Below are positions 25,508 to 33,758 of a stretch of DNA of 64,000 nucleotides, piece by piece (position 1 is the stretch's first letter; the number at the start of each line of letters is the position of its first letter). The stretch covers positions 4,911,614 to 4,975,613 of the forward strand of contig NZ_AP018290.1 of NCBI RefSeq assembly GCF_002368415.1, written 5' to 3'. The stretch is from Calothrix sp. NIES-4105 (GTDB lineage: Bacteria; Cyanobacteriota; Cyanobacteriia; Cyanobacteriales; Nostocaceae). A program made the translations under genes and the position numbers. The notes beneath the pieces were generated by a model that had not been told where the DNA came from, ran no database searches, and saw nothing but the letters and a program-made list of their open reading frames with translations.

Positions 25508-25891
25508 TCATTCTTTTGCAAATCCAGAAAATGGAGTTGCCAACTTTAGTATACCATCTGTGTCCAAAATCCATCCGGTTAAGAGGCGCCTACCTCGAAT
25601 CTCAACAACTATAGTAAATCTTTGTCCATATTGATCTCTCTCACCAACAATGTAATCACGAAGATTAAACTTAGCTTGAGCTTGACTAATATAAGTTGAC
25701 AAAAGCTCTTGTGCATCCTCATCACTGTTAGGACGAAAGCCTAAAATATTAATAAATATTTTATCCTTACCAGTTTTATGGTTAGGTACTAAAACATAGT
25801 TTGAAAACTTTCTGGGGTCGCCAGTAATAAGTCTTACTTCCCATTCAGTCGATAGTTCTTGATTATTGGCTTTATCTTCACTATTGTTCAT
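25508..25891 (-). CDS. DUF6883 protein
   Basis: 127 aa. FSNYVLVPNHKTGKDKIFIN, ILGFRPNSDEDAQELL, GERDQYGQRFTIVVEI and LTGWILDTDGILKLATPF follow the DUF6883 pattern: a basic, His-containing segment, then D.yGqry, then a closing W. It resembles small toxin-like folds, but no catalytic site is established. First gene of the pair with DUF4926. ATG at 25891. Confidence 0.7.
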   Translation of the reverse strand: MNNSEDKANNQELSTEWEVRLITGDPRKFSNYVLVPNHKTGKDKIFINILGFRPNSDEDAQELLSTYISQAQAKFNLRDYIVGERDQYGQRFTIVVEIRGRRLLTGWILDTDGILKLATPFSGFAKE

Positions 25892-26401
25892 GTCTTCAAA
25901 TGGCTAATTATGCAGATAAAATAATCATTTTTGCACTCATACTTACGTTCTTAATATGTTATTTGATTATTATCTACATTATTATACCAGGAGTATTTAT
26001 TCTTTAGTCATGCACAAACAAGTAAATGAGGACGCAGGCAATAGAAAAAAATATAAATATTTGATACAAATATCTGGCTTTAGCGTACAGAAAATGCTTT
26101 ATCTCAATTGACAATAATAGGTTTAAGCAAGAAGAAGATGACAGATTTTCACGAATTACAATATCTGCTGTTACAGCCATACCTGGTGCCAGACAGCTTT
26201 CCAAAAAATCTGGATAATCCTGATGACGCAGAATATGACAAATGATGAATTTGGCAATAATATTGTAAGTAAGTTGGCGCCGGAAAGCACTACTATGTTG
26301 AGTTTTGTAAAGAAACTCAAACCCAAGCTAAATAAGGCTTTTCTTAAAGTTTACATTCTGTTACTCGCGTTAGTTTTATTTTCACTCACCTACTTATTAC
26401 G
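25892..26401. other. Region without a firm gene
   Basis: A 35-codon plus-strand frame (26138-26245, MTDFHELQYLLLQPYLVPDS) and a hydrophobic frame from 26223 are open, but neither has supporting features. I call no gene here. Confidence 0.35.
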
Positions 26402-26428
26402 AAAAAAAAGGCGCCGTTTGGTGGCGCC
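26402..26428 (-). terminator. Rho-independent terminator built from two GGCGCC boxes
   Basis: GGCGCC-GTTTGGT-GGCGCC can fold into a 6-bp all-GC stem, followed on the minus strand by eight T residues. It ends the decayed two-gene unit at 26455-26854. Confidence 0.7.
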
Positions 26429-26454
26429 CTTGGATACTTCTTACTGTATTGTTT

Positions 26455-26665
26455 TTAGCTTTGATGCATTTGCTCTAACTGAGCTAAAGTTTTTTCTATT
26501 TTGGGTTGATTAATCAACTGGCTAGCTTTTCTTCTGTGCTTCCACCGCTTGCTGCATTAAGCGATGGCCTTCTACATATTTTCCTTGTCGGTTTAAATCA
26601 ACTGCTTGTTGACTTAGCTCTTTGGCTTGCCTTGCTAGCGCTTTTGCTTCTTCAATCATTTTCAT
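26455..26665 (-). pseudogene. Small helical protein, copy 1 (one-base frameshift near the end)
   Basis: The frame from ATG 26665 reads MKMIEEAKALARQAKELSQQ, AVDLNRQGKYVEGH and RLMQQAVEAQKKS, then stops at 26522. One base fewer in the AAAA run before that stop would continue ASQLINQPKIEKTLAQLEQM to the TAA at 26455, so a frameshift is likely. The LNRQGKYVEGHRLMQQAVE part looks like one TPR-type helix pair. It overlaps the end of the gene upstream by a few bases. Two more decayed copies exist at 41906-42051 and 45771-45815. Function unknown. Confidence 0.55.
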
Positions 26666-26854
26666 ACTCCGATATAACTTGTAGTATCGAGTCCGCTTCA
26701 AAGAAAGAGTCTATTGGCTCTTGCTTCTAATAAACTAGCATCTGCATAATCTTCATTTTCGCTCTTCCTGCTCGTATTCCGCATACAACCTGGATATGAT
26801 TGGTTGCATAGAATTATAAGCCTCTAACATTGCTTGTCTAGTAGATTGTTTCAT
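26652..26854 (-). pseudogene. Small protein upstream of the helical protein, frameshifted
   Basis: From ATG 26854: MKQSTRQAMLEAYNSMQPII, SRLYAEYEQEERK, then a stop at 26753. A neighbouring frame continues SENEDYADASLLEARANRLF and, after another shift, FEADSILQVISEYEND, ending in a TGA that overlaps the start of the next gene (ATGAAAATGATTGA). Helical, acidic, no known family. Its last 70 bases are also found beside the copy at 41906. It looks like the first gene of an old two-gene operon. Confidence 0.5.
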
Positions 26855-26969
26855 CGGCACTCCTGATAAAACGACACCGCAGTGTTGGTGTCTGCTTTAA
26901 GTTTTCCTAGTACAACAGGCACAGAAAGCATACTGTGTAACTACGACGGGCATAAATGCTTCGTTACAT

Positions 26970-27030
26970 GACATGGTAATGGCAATGCCATTACCATGTC
27001 AAGAAAAAAGTCATTATAATTGCCATTACC
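26970..27030 (+). promoter_or_regulatory. Palindromic operator upstream of the RHH gene
   Basis: 15-base arms (GACATGGTAATGGCA and its complement) meet around one A at 26970-27000. A third half-site TGCCATTACC lies at 27021-27030. The next gene starts at 27082 and encodes a ribbon-helix-helix protein, so autoregulation is likely. AATATAAATAAGG between site and gene may hold the -10 region. Confidence 0.65.
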
Positions 27031-27081
27031 AATTAAAATTGTTAATTTCAATATAAATAAGGTTTTGGAGGTTTCCGGGTA

Positions 27082-27324
27082 ATGGCAAAACGAGAGAGAA
27101 CTTTGATTCAGTTTCAAGTAGACCCCTTAACGAAAGAAAAATTTACTAAGAAGGTAGCTCAAGAAGGTAAAACCATTACTGAGGTGATGCTTGAATGGAT
27201 TAAGGAATATATAGGCGAAGCTGAAGCTGGTGTTGATGTCATCGAGTTAAATCGGCAAGTTCAAGCTTTGAAGCTTGCTGTCCAAGAAATAAATTCAAGA
27301 CTGGTGGGGAAAACGTCCGCTTGA
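27082..27324 (+). CDS. Ribbon-helix-helix regulator (orphan antitoxin-like)
   Basis: 80 aa. The N-terminal strand RTLIQFQVDPLTKEKF, then KKVAQEGKTITEVMLEWIKE, is the ribbon-helix-helix DNA-binding layout of CopG/ParD/Arc proteins. Residues 48-75 (AGVDVIELNRQVQALKLAVQ) form a likely coiled coil. GGAGG precedes the ATG at good distance. No toxin gene follows, so it is an orphan antitoxin or a stand-alone repressor. The upstream palindrome with a third half-site is the expected type of binding site. Confidence 0.75.
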   Translation: MAKRERTLIQFQVDPLTKEKFTKKVAQEGKTITEVMLEWIKEYIGEAEAGVDVIELNRQVQALKLAVQEINSRLVGKTSA

Positions 27325-27426
27325 GAGAAGAATTGCCTCTTCAAGAAAGATTCTCCTGAAATGCAGGGTTTTTCTCGCACAAACCTTCTTTACATAAGAA
27401 GTTTTGTAGAAGCTTACCTAAAGTTA

Positions 27427-27459
27427 GGAAATTGTCCAACAAATTGTTGGACAATTTCC
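27427..27459 (+). terminator. 33-base perfect palindrome after the RHH gene
   Basis: Arms of 16 bases (GGAAATTGTCCAACAA and its complement) around one A, 100 bases after the RHH stop. Terminator or repeat; the T-run is short. Confidence 0.5.
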
Positions 27460-27579
27460 TTGAAAGCATAACATTCCTGTATCAGATGCAGAAAAACACC
27501 CTGACGCTAGACTTTGATATGTACAAAAGAATTATAAAGGTTGGATATTAGCTCATTGAACTGCTTATGAGGCTTTAAA

Positions 27580-30372
27580 TTACTTAATCTTCACAAGTAC
27601 ATTATCAAAGTAAACAGCAACCCCTTCTCTCTCACCACTTGAAGAGATAAATCCAATTTTGCCAGAAGAGATGGAGTTGTCTTCAAAGCTGCCTATCATT
27701 TTATCATTTATATACCCAATAATTGTGTTGCCATTGCAAACTATCCTTAGTCTATTTGTAGTACTTTGATTTCCAGCCAAATGTTTTAGATCAACTTCTG
27801 TATCTATCATTTTGTTTGTGATGATTTTCCCAAAGCGAACATCTCCATTTCCATTGATTCGCAAGTAATAGAATCTATAATTATCATTTCTTGCAATTAT
27901 GCCAAAATACTCATCATCAGAACCGCTGCTTTTTTTAACATCCGCTGAAAAATCAACATCTTTTAAGTTACTAAACCAAGGCTTTTTCCAAGTAGACAAT
28001 CGCATCGTGTTTTGATCTGGTACAAGTTGAAATAAAGCTTCGTCTTTTATTTCAGCACCTTTATTAAGAAACCAGTCGTTTTGATTGGGATTTTGAAAAT
28101 CTTCTTGAAGTATTACTTTGGTAAAAGCTGATGTATCAAAAGCGACTTTTGTATAATATGTATGCCCTGCCAGTATAACTACAAAAATTATTGCCAATAT
28201 TTCGATTATTTTTGCTCGTTTTCGACGTGCTAATACTTCTGAGATAGAATTAGTATTTGTAGTTTTTATGTCCTCTTGGCTTAACAAGACCAGCATCCAA
28301 ATTATAAAACTTGCAGGAAAAACTAACGACCACCCTGATAAGAATGAATTAGGATTTATAAAACAGTTAATTACTCCAAGAGCAGGTACGCATATAGCGA
28401 GGTTTATTTTAGAATAAATTGATATTTTTTGTCTTTCAGCAACCAACCCATTTAATCCAGAAATAAATGCTATAAAAGACCAGCATATTAACCAAAAAAT
28501 ATCTACACTTTCTCCGTTGTTTGTGTAATGGTAGACTGAAAAGCTAATTATAGCTGCACTAATGGAAGCAAGTATAGTAATGAAAAAAATACTAATAATA
28601 TTAGACTTTTTATTTAATAAAATGTAATTACGTGTTCCAATAAGAAGTAACCATGATATAAAACAAAATAACCATAATCCACTAAGAAATTTATGAGGGT
28701 ATATAAAAGTATTAATAACTCCGGTCAAGGGCAAAGCCGAACTAATAATTATATTGCCAAATAGTGGACAATCTTGAGTTTTAATTGAGCTTGAAACTGT
28801 TACGGATGAAGCTAAGACTACCCATAAGCCTAAAGAAACAGTTAAAACTTCAATATTATGATAGTGTATACATGTATATCCGATGAGGTATAAATTAGGA
28901 ATACATAACCACGGTATAAAATATCCGTCATTATTTCGACCACTGCTACTAGAAGGTTGTACTGTTTTTGAAACAGCTTTATTAGCACTTGATATCTGAG
29001 AATTATTTAATTGTTTAGAAGCTGAATTGCTGGCATTAGGATTACTAACGGTATTAAAGTTACTTATAGATTGATTTTGTTTTACTGATGAAGCCGTTGT
29101 ACTGCTGGAAGAAGGAACTCTTTGCGGCGCCGGATTCGATTGATTATTAGAGTTAGGCGCCTGTCTTGGGGGAGGTGGTACGGATGGAACTGGTAATGAT
29201 GAAGTATTTGAAGTTGATGGTGTGCGACTATTAAGCTGCGTTTGACTAGCGTTAACATTTGAGGAAACTGACCCTAACCCATAGTTTTCCAGCAGTACAT
29301 CTGAAAATATAGACTCTGATTTTGACGCAGCAACATGAGATTGTGGTTGTCGAACAATACCGGGAAAGTAATCAATATTATGATTTGTGGCGCATTCACA
29401 CCAATAGCACTTGCCATAATTCTGGCTGTAGTAATGGTTGTCAAACTTTCCACAAAGAGTTAGTTCATTAATAGCGACTTTCAGCACTCTCTTCCAATAA
29501 GAAGCAGTTGGACGTAAGTTAGGATTTATATGCCCATCGTTAAAGCACTTGAGAAAACTTTGTTGAAGTTGTGGATGCACAATATCAAGGGGCAATATTT
29601 CTAATGGTTGAATGCTCATGTCAGGTGCATAAGTCCATAAGCCACGTTGAACTAGCTCATCTACTTCTGGCGCCTCTCCCACTCCTGTCCATTTACCTTG
29701 AAAAGGACTCCTGGTGAACAATAAATGGTAGATTATTACGGCTAGCCTAAAGTTATCATGAAATTGTGTTTGGTCAATGTTAGAGAAATCTTTCCCAATT
29801 AATTCAGGTGGTGTAAATCCTGGTGAACCAACTTCACAGCGATATATTTCACCTGTTAATGGATGCCGAACTTGAAAGGAATCTGTATCGATAATTGAAG
29901 GCAACGCGCGATTATTAACAAGGATATTCTGCGGTTTGATATCACCTAAAATATAACCAGCAGCATGAATAGCTTCGATAATTGACGCAATGTTCAGTGC
30001 TGTTGTATGGAGAAAACGCCAGTCTATCTCAAGTTTCTGAGACTTGCGTTGACGAGGATTATAAATATCAAGGAGTTGTTTACCCCCTTTAATTTCAGGC
30101 ATTAAAAAACCGACATAATTGCCGTAAACGTCTTTTAGCAACGATTTAGGCCAAGCAAAGGAGATATGATTGAGGTGAGAGTTTGGCTCTTGGGGTGGAA
30201 ATGCTACCATCACCTCTAGCTTTTGGACAATCTCAAAGGTTGGAGGCTTTTTATAAATCTTAGCTACATAGCCATTGCGATTTGTCTGCCAAATTTCCCC
30301 TTCCCCTCCCTTAGTAATATATTTATCTAGGGTTATCGATTGTCCCGTACTAGCACAGGTATAAACTTTCAT
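27580..30372 (-). CDS. TerY-P triad protein kinase, with membrane and LamG-like C-terminal parts
   Basis: 930 aa. Residues 1-300 are a divergent Ser/Thr kinase: ITKGGEGEIWQ (glycine loop), YVAKIYKK (ATP Lys), GYILGDIKPQNILV (catalytic loop with GD for RD) and IIDTDSFQV (DTD for DFG), the usual variations in YegI-like kinases. A Cys cluster follows (ELTLCGKFDNHY...KCYWCEC), also typical. Then a Ser/Asn/Pro linker, a block of about eight to ten hydrophobic helices (490-750), and a C-terminal beta domain of about 190 residues like LamG or DUF1080 (VILQEDFQNPNQNDWF ... GFISSSGEREGVAVYFDNV). So a cytosolic kinase is coupled to a membrane block and a sugar-binding-like domain. Last gene of the vWA-PP2C-kinase unit, 6 bases after PP2C. 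Confidence 0.85.
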   Translation of the reverse strand: MKVYTCASTGQSITLDKYITKGGEGEIWQTNRNGYVAKIYKKPPTFEIVQKLEVMVAFPPQEPNSHLNHISFAWPKSLLKDVYGNYVGFLMPEIKGGKQLLDIYNPRQRKSQKLEIDWRFLHTTALNIASIIEAIHAAGYILGDIKPQNILVNNRALPSIIDTDSFQVRHPLTGEIYRCEVGSPGFTPPELIGKDFSNIDQTQFHDNFRLAVIIYHLLFTRSPFQGKWTGVGEAPEVDELVQRGLWTYAPDMSIQPLEILPLDIVHPQLQQSFLKCFNDGHINPNLRPTASYWKRVLKVAINELTLCGKFDNHYYSQNYGKCYWCECATNHNIDYFPGIVRQPQSHVAASKSESIFSDVLLENYGLGSVSSNVNASQTQLNSRTPSTSNTSSLPVPSVPPPPRQAPNSNNQSNPAPQRVPSSSSTTASSVKQNQSISNFNTVSNPNASNSASKQLNNSQISSANKAVSKTVQPSSSSGRNNDGYFIPWLCIPNLYLIGYTCIHYHNIEVLTVSLGLWVVLASSVTVSSSIKTQDCPLFGNIIISSALPLTGVINTFIYPHKFLSGLWLFCFISWLLLIGTRNYILLNKKSNIISIFFITILASISAAIISFSVYHYTNNGESVDIFWLICWSFIAFISGLNGLVAERQKISIYSKINLAICVPALGVINCFINPNSFLSGWSLVFPASFIIWMLVLLSQEDIKTTNTNSISEVLARRKRAKIIEILAIIFVVILAGHTYYTKVAFDTSAFTKVILQEDFQNPNQNDWFLNKGAEIKDEALFQLVPDQNTMRLSTWKKPWFSNLKDVDFSADVKKSSGSDDEYFGIIARNDNYRFYYLRINGNGDVRFGKIITNKMIDTEVDLKHLAGNQSTTNRLRIVCNGNTIIGYINDKMIGSFEDNSISSGKIGFISSSGEREGVAVYFDNVLVKIK

Positions 30373-30378
30373 TTCTTT

Positions 30379-31167
30379 CTACATTTTGTCAAACAGGCAC
30401 AACAGCAAAGTTTTATCGTCGTCGGTGCGAGCATTCAACCGTTCAGAGTTAAGGAAGTTGCTTAAATATTCGTCTTCCTTCTCTGGGTCGCTCGTTTCCC
30501 GTAAGTATTCCTCTAACGGCTGGAAGAATGGTGGAAAAGGCGCCCAGTCCGAAATGCGTATTGCGAGTTTCTCTAGCCCATCAGTGGAAGCACAGATAAA
30601 TTCTGGTTTTCCTAGCAATACTTCTACCTGCATTTCATCTTTAGCGTTTGTTGATGTGACAAATGTCGTCTCGTTGGCAAATTCTCCTTTATCTGGGGGG
30701 AAAATTAATTTATATTCGCTGTCAGTAGCGCGCGTCACTATAAATCCATCCCCTATCTGCATTGCTGCGACCCATTCAGGAGTAGCGACAAAAACCAAGA
30801 GAGTGCAAGCTAGCTCATCTATAGAATAATCCTTACTATCAGCTTGCTCTTGCAAAGCAGCGCGCGCTTTTAAAAGTGTTTTTGTAAACAGCTTTTTGGC
30901 TCTTTGTTGAGAAAGCGCTTGAGAAGAGCAAAGCGTGCAACGTTTCCGTTTTTGGATGCGTTTAGCAATCTCTAATAAGTGATTTACTACAGATTCAACT
31001 ACCAAGTTTGCCCCAATATCAGAATATTTTGCACTTCCGGCGCCATCAGCTACTGCTCCAACAATCACATCATCCGAAATTTCATATTTACCATAATCTT
31101 GACAAGGCATACCCTGCTTTTGATGACTAACTCCAATTACAGCGCGCGCAATTGCTTTCCACGTCAC
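30379..31167 (-). CDS. PP2C-family protein phosphatase of the TerY-P triad
   Basis: 262 aa. ARAVIGVSHQKQGMPCQDYG, VIVGAVADGAGSAKYSDIGA and the later WVAAMQIGDGFIV and FICASTDGLEKL give the metal-binding Asp residues of PP2C (VADGAGS, IGDGF, STDGL). It resembles E. coli YegK, which acts with the YegI kinase and YegL vWA protein. It removes phosphate from Ser/Thr proteins, probably those phosphorylated by the kinase encoded next. It has a Cys pair (CTLCSSQ) near residue 80. Spacing to the kinase is 6 bases, to the vWA gene 33 bases, so one operon. Confidence 0.88.
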   Translation of the reverse strand: MTWKAIARAVIGVSHQKQGMPCQDYGKYEISDDVIVGAVADGAGSAKYSDIGANLVVESVVNHLLEIAKRIQKRKRCTLCSSQALSQQRAKKLFTKTLLKARAALQEQADSKDYSIDELACTLLVFVATPEWVAAMQIGDGFIVTRATDSEYKLIFPPDKGEFANETTFVTSTNAKDEMQVEVLLGKPEFICASTDGLEKLAIRISDWAPFPPFFQPLEEYLRETSDPEKEDEYLSNFLNSERLNARTDDDKTLLLCLFDKM

Positions 31168-31200
31168 AATATACCCTCAATATATATAATTTAAACTAAT

Positions 31201-31860
31201 TTAAACTGTAATTTGACCCCATCCGACAGGCGGTAATGCTACTGCTTGCCCAACTTTGCCACTCGATACTCGTTTCATGGAAGTCGATAACCAAACAAAT
31301 AAAGAACGAAAGTCTAATCCATTTAGCAATACAGGTGGACGCTCAGGAGGTGCAATTTGATTTAAGATTTTCATATCGGCGCCTTGCACACCGACAGCAA
31401 AAAAACATAATCGACGATTTGCTTCTGCCTCTCTGACACGATGCGCTGCATATTGCCAACTATCAGTTGGGGCGCCATCAGTAATTAAAAATACCCAAGG
31501 GCGATAGTACAAAATACCGTTTTCTCTATAACTCAGCTTACGCGCTTCTAACGTATCCAAAGCATACTCTATTGCTTCACCCATCGGCGTGACATCATTC
31601 GCTTCTAGCCTAGGAGGTATAAATTGGTCGATGGTGACAAAATCTTGAATTAGCTGTACAGAACCACCGAACGTGATAATTTCTACTTCTACACTCAAAG
31701 ATGCTTGAGTATCCTTTAGCACATCTTCTTTGAAAGCAGCAATACCTTGATTTAACTCTTGAATGGGTTTACCAGACATAGAGCCAGAAGTATCAAGTAA
31801 CAAAACTACTGGACACCGATTTTCGGGGTTTTCAACAAATTCTGGTAGTCCTATTGGCAC
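31201..31860 (-). CDS. TerY-like von Willebrand A domain protein
   Basis: 219 aa. The MIDAS metal site is VVLLLDTSGSMSGKPI, with Thr in DVTPMGEA and Asp in VFLITDGAPTDSW, so a full DxSxS...T...D set. The protein is essentially one vWA domain with a short tail. TerY/YegL proteins of this size are the phosphorylated adaptor in the TerY-P triad, proposed to link kinase and phosphatase to stress or phage responses. It starts with GTG at 31860, the only start before the conserved PxGLPEFV. First gene of the triad. Confidence 0.88.
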   Translation of the reverse strand: MPIGLPEFVENPENRCPVVLLLDTSGSMSGKPIQELNQGIAAFKEDVLKDTQASLSVEVEIITFGGSVQLIQDFVTIDQFIPPRLEANDVTPMGEAIEYALDTLEARKLSYRENGILYYRPWVFLITDGAPTDSWQYAAHRVREAEANRRLCFFAVGVQGADMKILNQIAPPERPPVLLNGLDFRSLFVWLSTSMKRVSSGKVGQAVALPPVGWGQITV

Positions 31861-31972
31861 GCGCGCACTCCTTAGTTAAAGTTGTTTGATTCTTAACTAC
31901 TTACATCTTTAACTAAAAAATATTACTTTACAAACAGCATTTACACGTAAAAAAGCTTCTTGCGAACGGGCA

Positions 31973-32031
31973 GGGATGCCCATTCCACAAGATAGGGATG
32001 CCCATTCCATAAGATATGGATGCCCATTCCA
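31973..32031. repeat. 22-base tandem repeat, 2.7 copies
   Basis: Unit GGGATGCCCATTCCAYAAGATA. The GCCCATTCC word also forms the leuA terminator arm, so this is an amplified dispersed repeat. Confidence 0.8.
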
Positions 32032-32102
32032 AATCAAAAGCGCTGTAAGTATAGGTTACAGTAAAGACTTATATCTTGGAAAATAAGATCGGATGTAAAT
32101 TT

Positions 32103-32741
32103 ATGAGTCTCAAAGCTACAGCCAAAATTGCAGACTTGTACCGAGTTCCAGATAACGGAAAAGCCGAGTTGGTAAATGGAGAACTTGTAGTTATGGCAGC
32201 AACCGGGTTTCTACCTGGATTTGCTGGGGGGGAAATCTACAGCAGCTTGCGTGACTATGGATTTGCAACTCGGCGTGGTTATGGATTACCAGATAATGTA
32301 GGATACATTGTTAATTTACCAGTTCGTCCAAAAGTAACTGTTTGGTGGGAATCGGCTAATGGTTGGCAGGAATTTACTACAAATCTACCCAAACGCGAGT
32401 CGTTTAGTCCAGATGCTGCATTTTTTGCTGGGGCACTTCCAGAGAACCAGGGGAAATTTCTCGAAGGGGCGCCAATTTTTGCAGCCGAAGTAAGAAGTGA
32501 AAGTGATTATGGCGAAAAAGCTGAGAAGGAGATGGCTAAAAAGCGATTGGATTACTTTGATGCAGGAACTTTAGTAGTGTGGGATGTAGATGTTCTCAGA
32601 GGGGAATTAATAAAAGTTTATCAGTCGAGCGACCCGCGTAATCCTATTATTTACCAACGGGGGGAGATTGCGGAAGCCGAACTTGCTTTACCTGATTGGA
32701 GATTGGAAGTTGATCGGCTGTTTCCACCAATTTGGCTATGA
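32103..32741 (+). CDS. Uma2 family protein, divergent type
   Basis: 212 aa from the ATG at 32103 (MSLKATAKIADLYRVPDNG); an in-frame TTG lies nine codons upstream. AELVNGELVVMAATGF, FSPDAAFFAGALPE, APIFAAEVRSESDYGE and KRLDYFDAGTLVVWDVD give the Glu...Asp...ExK-like set of the Uma2 PD-(D/E)XK fold. It belongs to a different subgroup from the two DUF820 copies nearby, with an extra segment near residues 75-105 (VTVWWESANGWQEF). Role unknown. Confidence 0.85.
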   Translation: MSLKATAKIADLYRVPDNGKAELVNGELVVMAATGFLPGFAGGEIYSSLRDYGFATRRGYGLPDNVGYIVNLPVRPKVTVWWESANGWQEFTTNLPKRESFSPDAAFFAGALPENQGKFLEGAPIFAAEVRSESDYGEKAEKEMAKKRLDYFDAGTLVVWDVDVLRGELIKVYQSSDPRNPIIYQRGEIAEAELALPDWRLEVDRLFPPIWL

Positions 32742-32761
32742 GAAAATTACCCTACTATGGA

Positions 32762-33337
32762 TTACCATACAAACTGCATATCTAAAACAAACCCTGGTAG
32801 TACATCTTCTCCTGATAATGTTGCAGGAGAATCTAATATTTCTACTTCTTGCCCTAAGCGATAAATTTCCACAGGACGATTTTTTCTATCTATCAACCAA
32901 CCTAATCTAACTCTTGCTGCCATATACTCGCGCATTTTTGCTTGAGTATCGCTCAAACTATCGGATGGGCACATTAACTCCAACACAAAGTCAGGAGCAA
33001 TGGGAGGAAATTTTTCTCGTTGAGAAGGAGTAAGTGCATTCCATCTATCTATTTGTATCCATGATATATCAGGGGAACGGTCGGGACCATTGGAGAGTTT
33101 AAAACAAGTTGAAGAGTCAAATACTTCTCCTAGTTGAGTTTGACGGTTCCAAATTACAAAATCCGCAATCACCGATGCATTGCGTTTAAGAGTCTCTCCC
33201 CCTGTTGGTGGCATTACTATTAGTTCTCCCCATTGGTTACGCTCTAATTTTAGTTCGGGATTATCCTGACACAGTTGATAAAATTGGTCGTCTGTAAGCA
33301 TTACTACATTATTTAAGTTGATGGTAATGGCAGTCAT
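32762..33337 (-). CDS. Uma2 family protein (DUF820), copy 2
   Basis: 191 aa, the same length as copy 1 at 22536 and nearly the same sequence (FYQLCQDNPELKLERNQWGE, SPDISWIQIDRW, PPIAPDFVLELMCPSDSL, AARVRLGWLIDRKNRPVEIY). Catalytic-type acidic and Lys residues are kept. The similarity includes DNA around both ends, so this is a recent duplication or gene conversion. It is convergent with the other Uma2 gene, 20 bases apart. Confidence 0.85.
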   Translation of the reverse strand: MTAITINLNNVVMLTDDQFYQLCQDNPELKLERNQWGELIVMPPTGGETLKRNASVIADFVIWNRQTQLGEVFDSSTCFKLSNGPDRSPDISWIQIDRWNALTPSQREKFPPIAPDFVLELMCPSDSLSDTQAKMREYMAARVRLGWLIDRKNRPVEIYRLGQEVEILDSPATLSGEDVLPGFVLDMQFVW

Positions 33338-33385
33338 GGCATTTGTGTAATAGCTTGGCTTAATTTTAGCGTAAAGTCGTTTATC

Positions 33386-33463
33386 CTAAGACATTAGATT
33401 GGCGCCCTTGCACATTTCCAAATATGCTTTTGGTGTTTGACCAGTCCAGCGTTTAAAAGCGCT
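33386..33463 (-). pseudogene. AraC-family regulator, last 25 codons
   Basis: Frame reads SAFKRWTGQTPKAYLEMCKG then ANLMS and a stop. FKRWTGxTPxxYR-like sequence is the hallmark of the second helix-turn-helix of AraC regulators. Nothing else of the gene remains. Confidence 0.7.
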
Positions 33464-33495
33464 CATGTACCACAGCTTCCGCAATAGTTCTGAGA

Positions 33496-33675
33496 ATGAG
33501 GTTGGCAAGTGTTTCACTGTGGATTTTAGGGCAAAGTGAGTTTTTTGCACCAGTTATTGAACACGCACCTGTTTTAGAAACGGCGCCAATTGGGTTTATT
33601 TTATGGGAAATTTGGCTAATTGTCGTTGGTGTTTTCTTGCTGCGAAAAAATGGAGGGCGCCGAATTGTAGCATAG
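33496..33675 (+). pseudogene. Membrane-protein C-terminal remnant
   Basis: 59 codons: MRLASVSLWILGQSEFFAPV, then GFILWEIWLIVVGVFLLRKN. The last part is a transmembrane helix with a basic end. It looks like the tail of a DUF4386-type small membrane protein, but that family call is weak. Upstream frame has stops. Confidence 0.35.
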
Positions 33676-33758
33676 GCCAAAGCGCCTGTGCAGTGGTTAA
33701 AAGTAATTGATTTTACCACAGAGACTTCTAGGGCACAGAGAAGAGATACTAATTCTTT
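33676..33758. repeat. Dispersed repeat CCACAGAG...GGCACAGAG
   Basis: TTTTACCACAGAGACTTC followed by GGGCACAGAGAAGAGA; a relative of the sequence at 55862-55945. Confidence 0.5.

Noticed and set aside
26138-26245. 35-codon ORF MTDFHELQYLLLQPYL
   Set aside because: Has an ATG with AAGAAG before it, but another frame over the same DNA is equally open and no homologue is known to me.
26223-26730. Two hydrophobic plus-strand ORFs
   Set aside because: The second is the antisense of the small helical gene at 26455-26665; the first runs through the GGCGCC terminator.
31973-32031. CRISPR-like array
   Set aside because: The 22-base units are tandem with no unique spacers and no cas genes are near.
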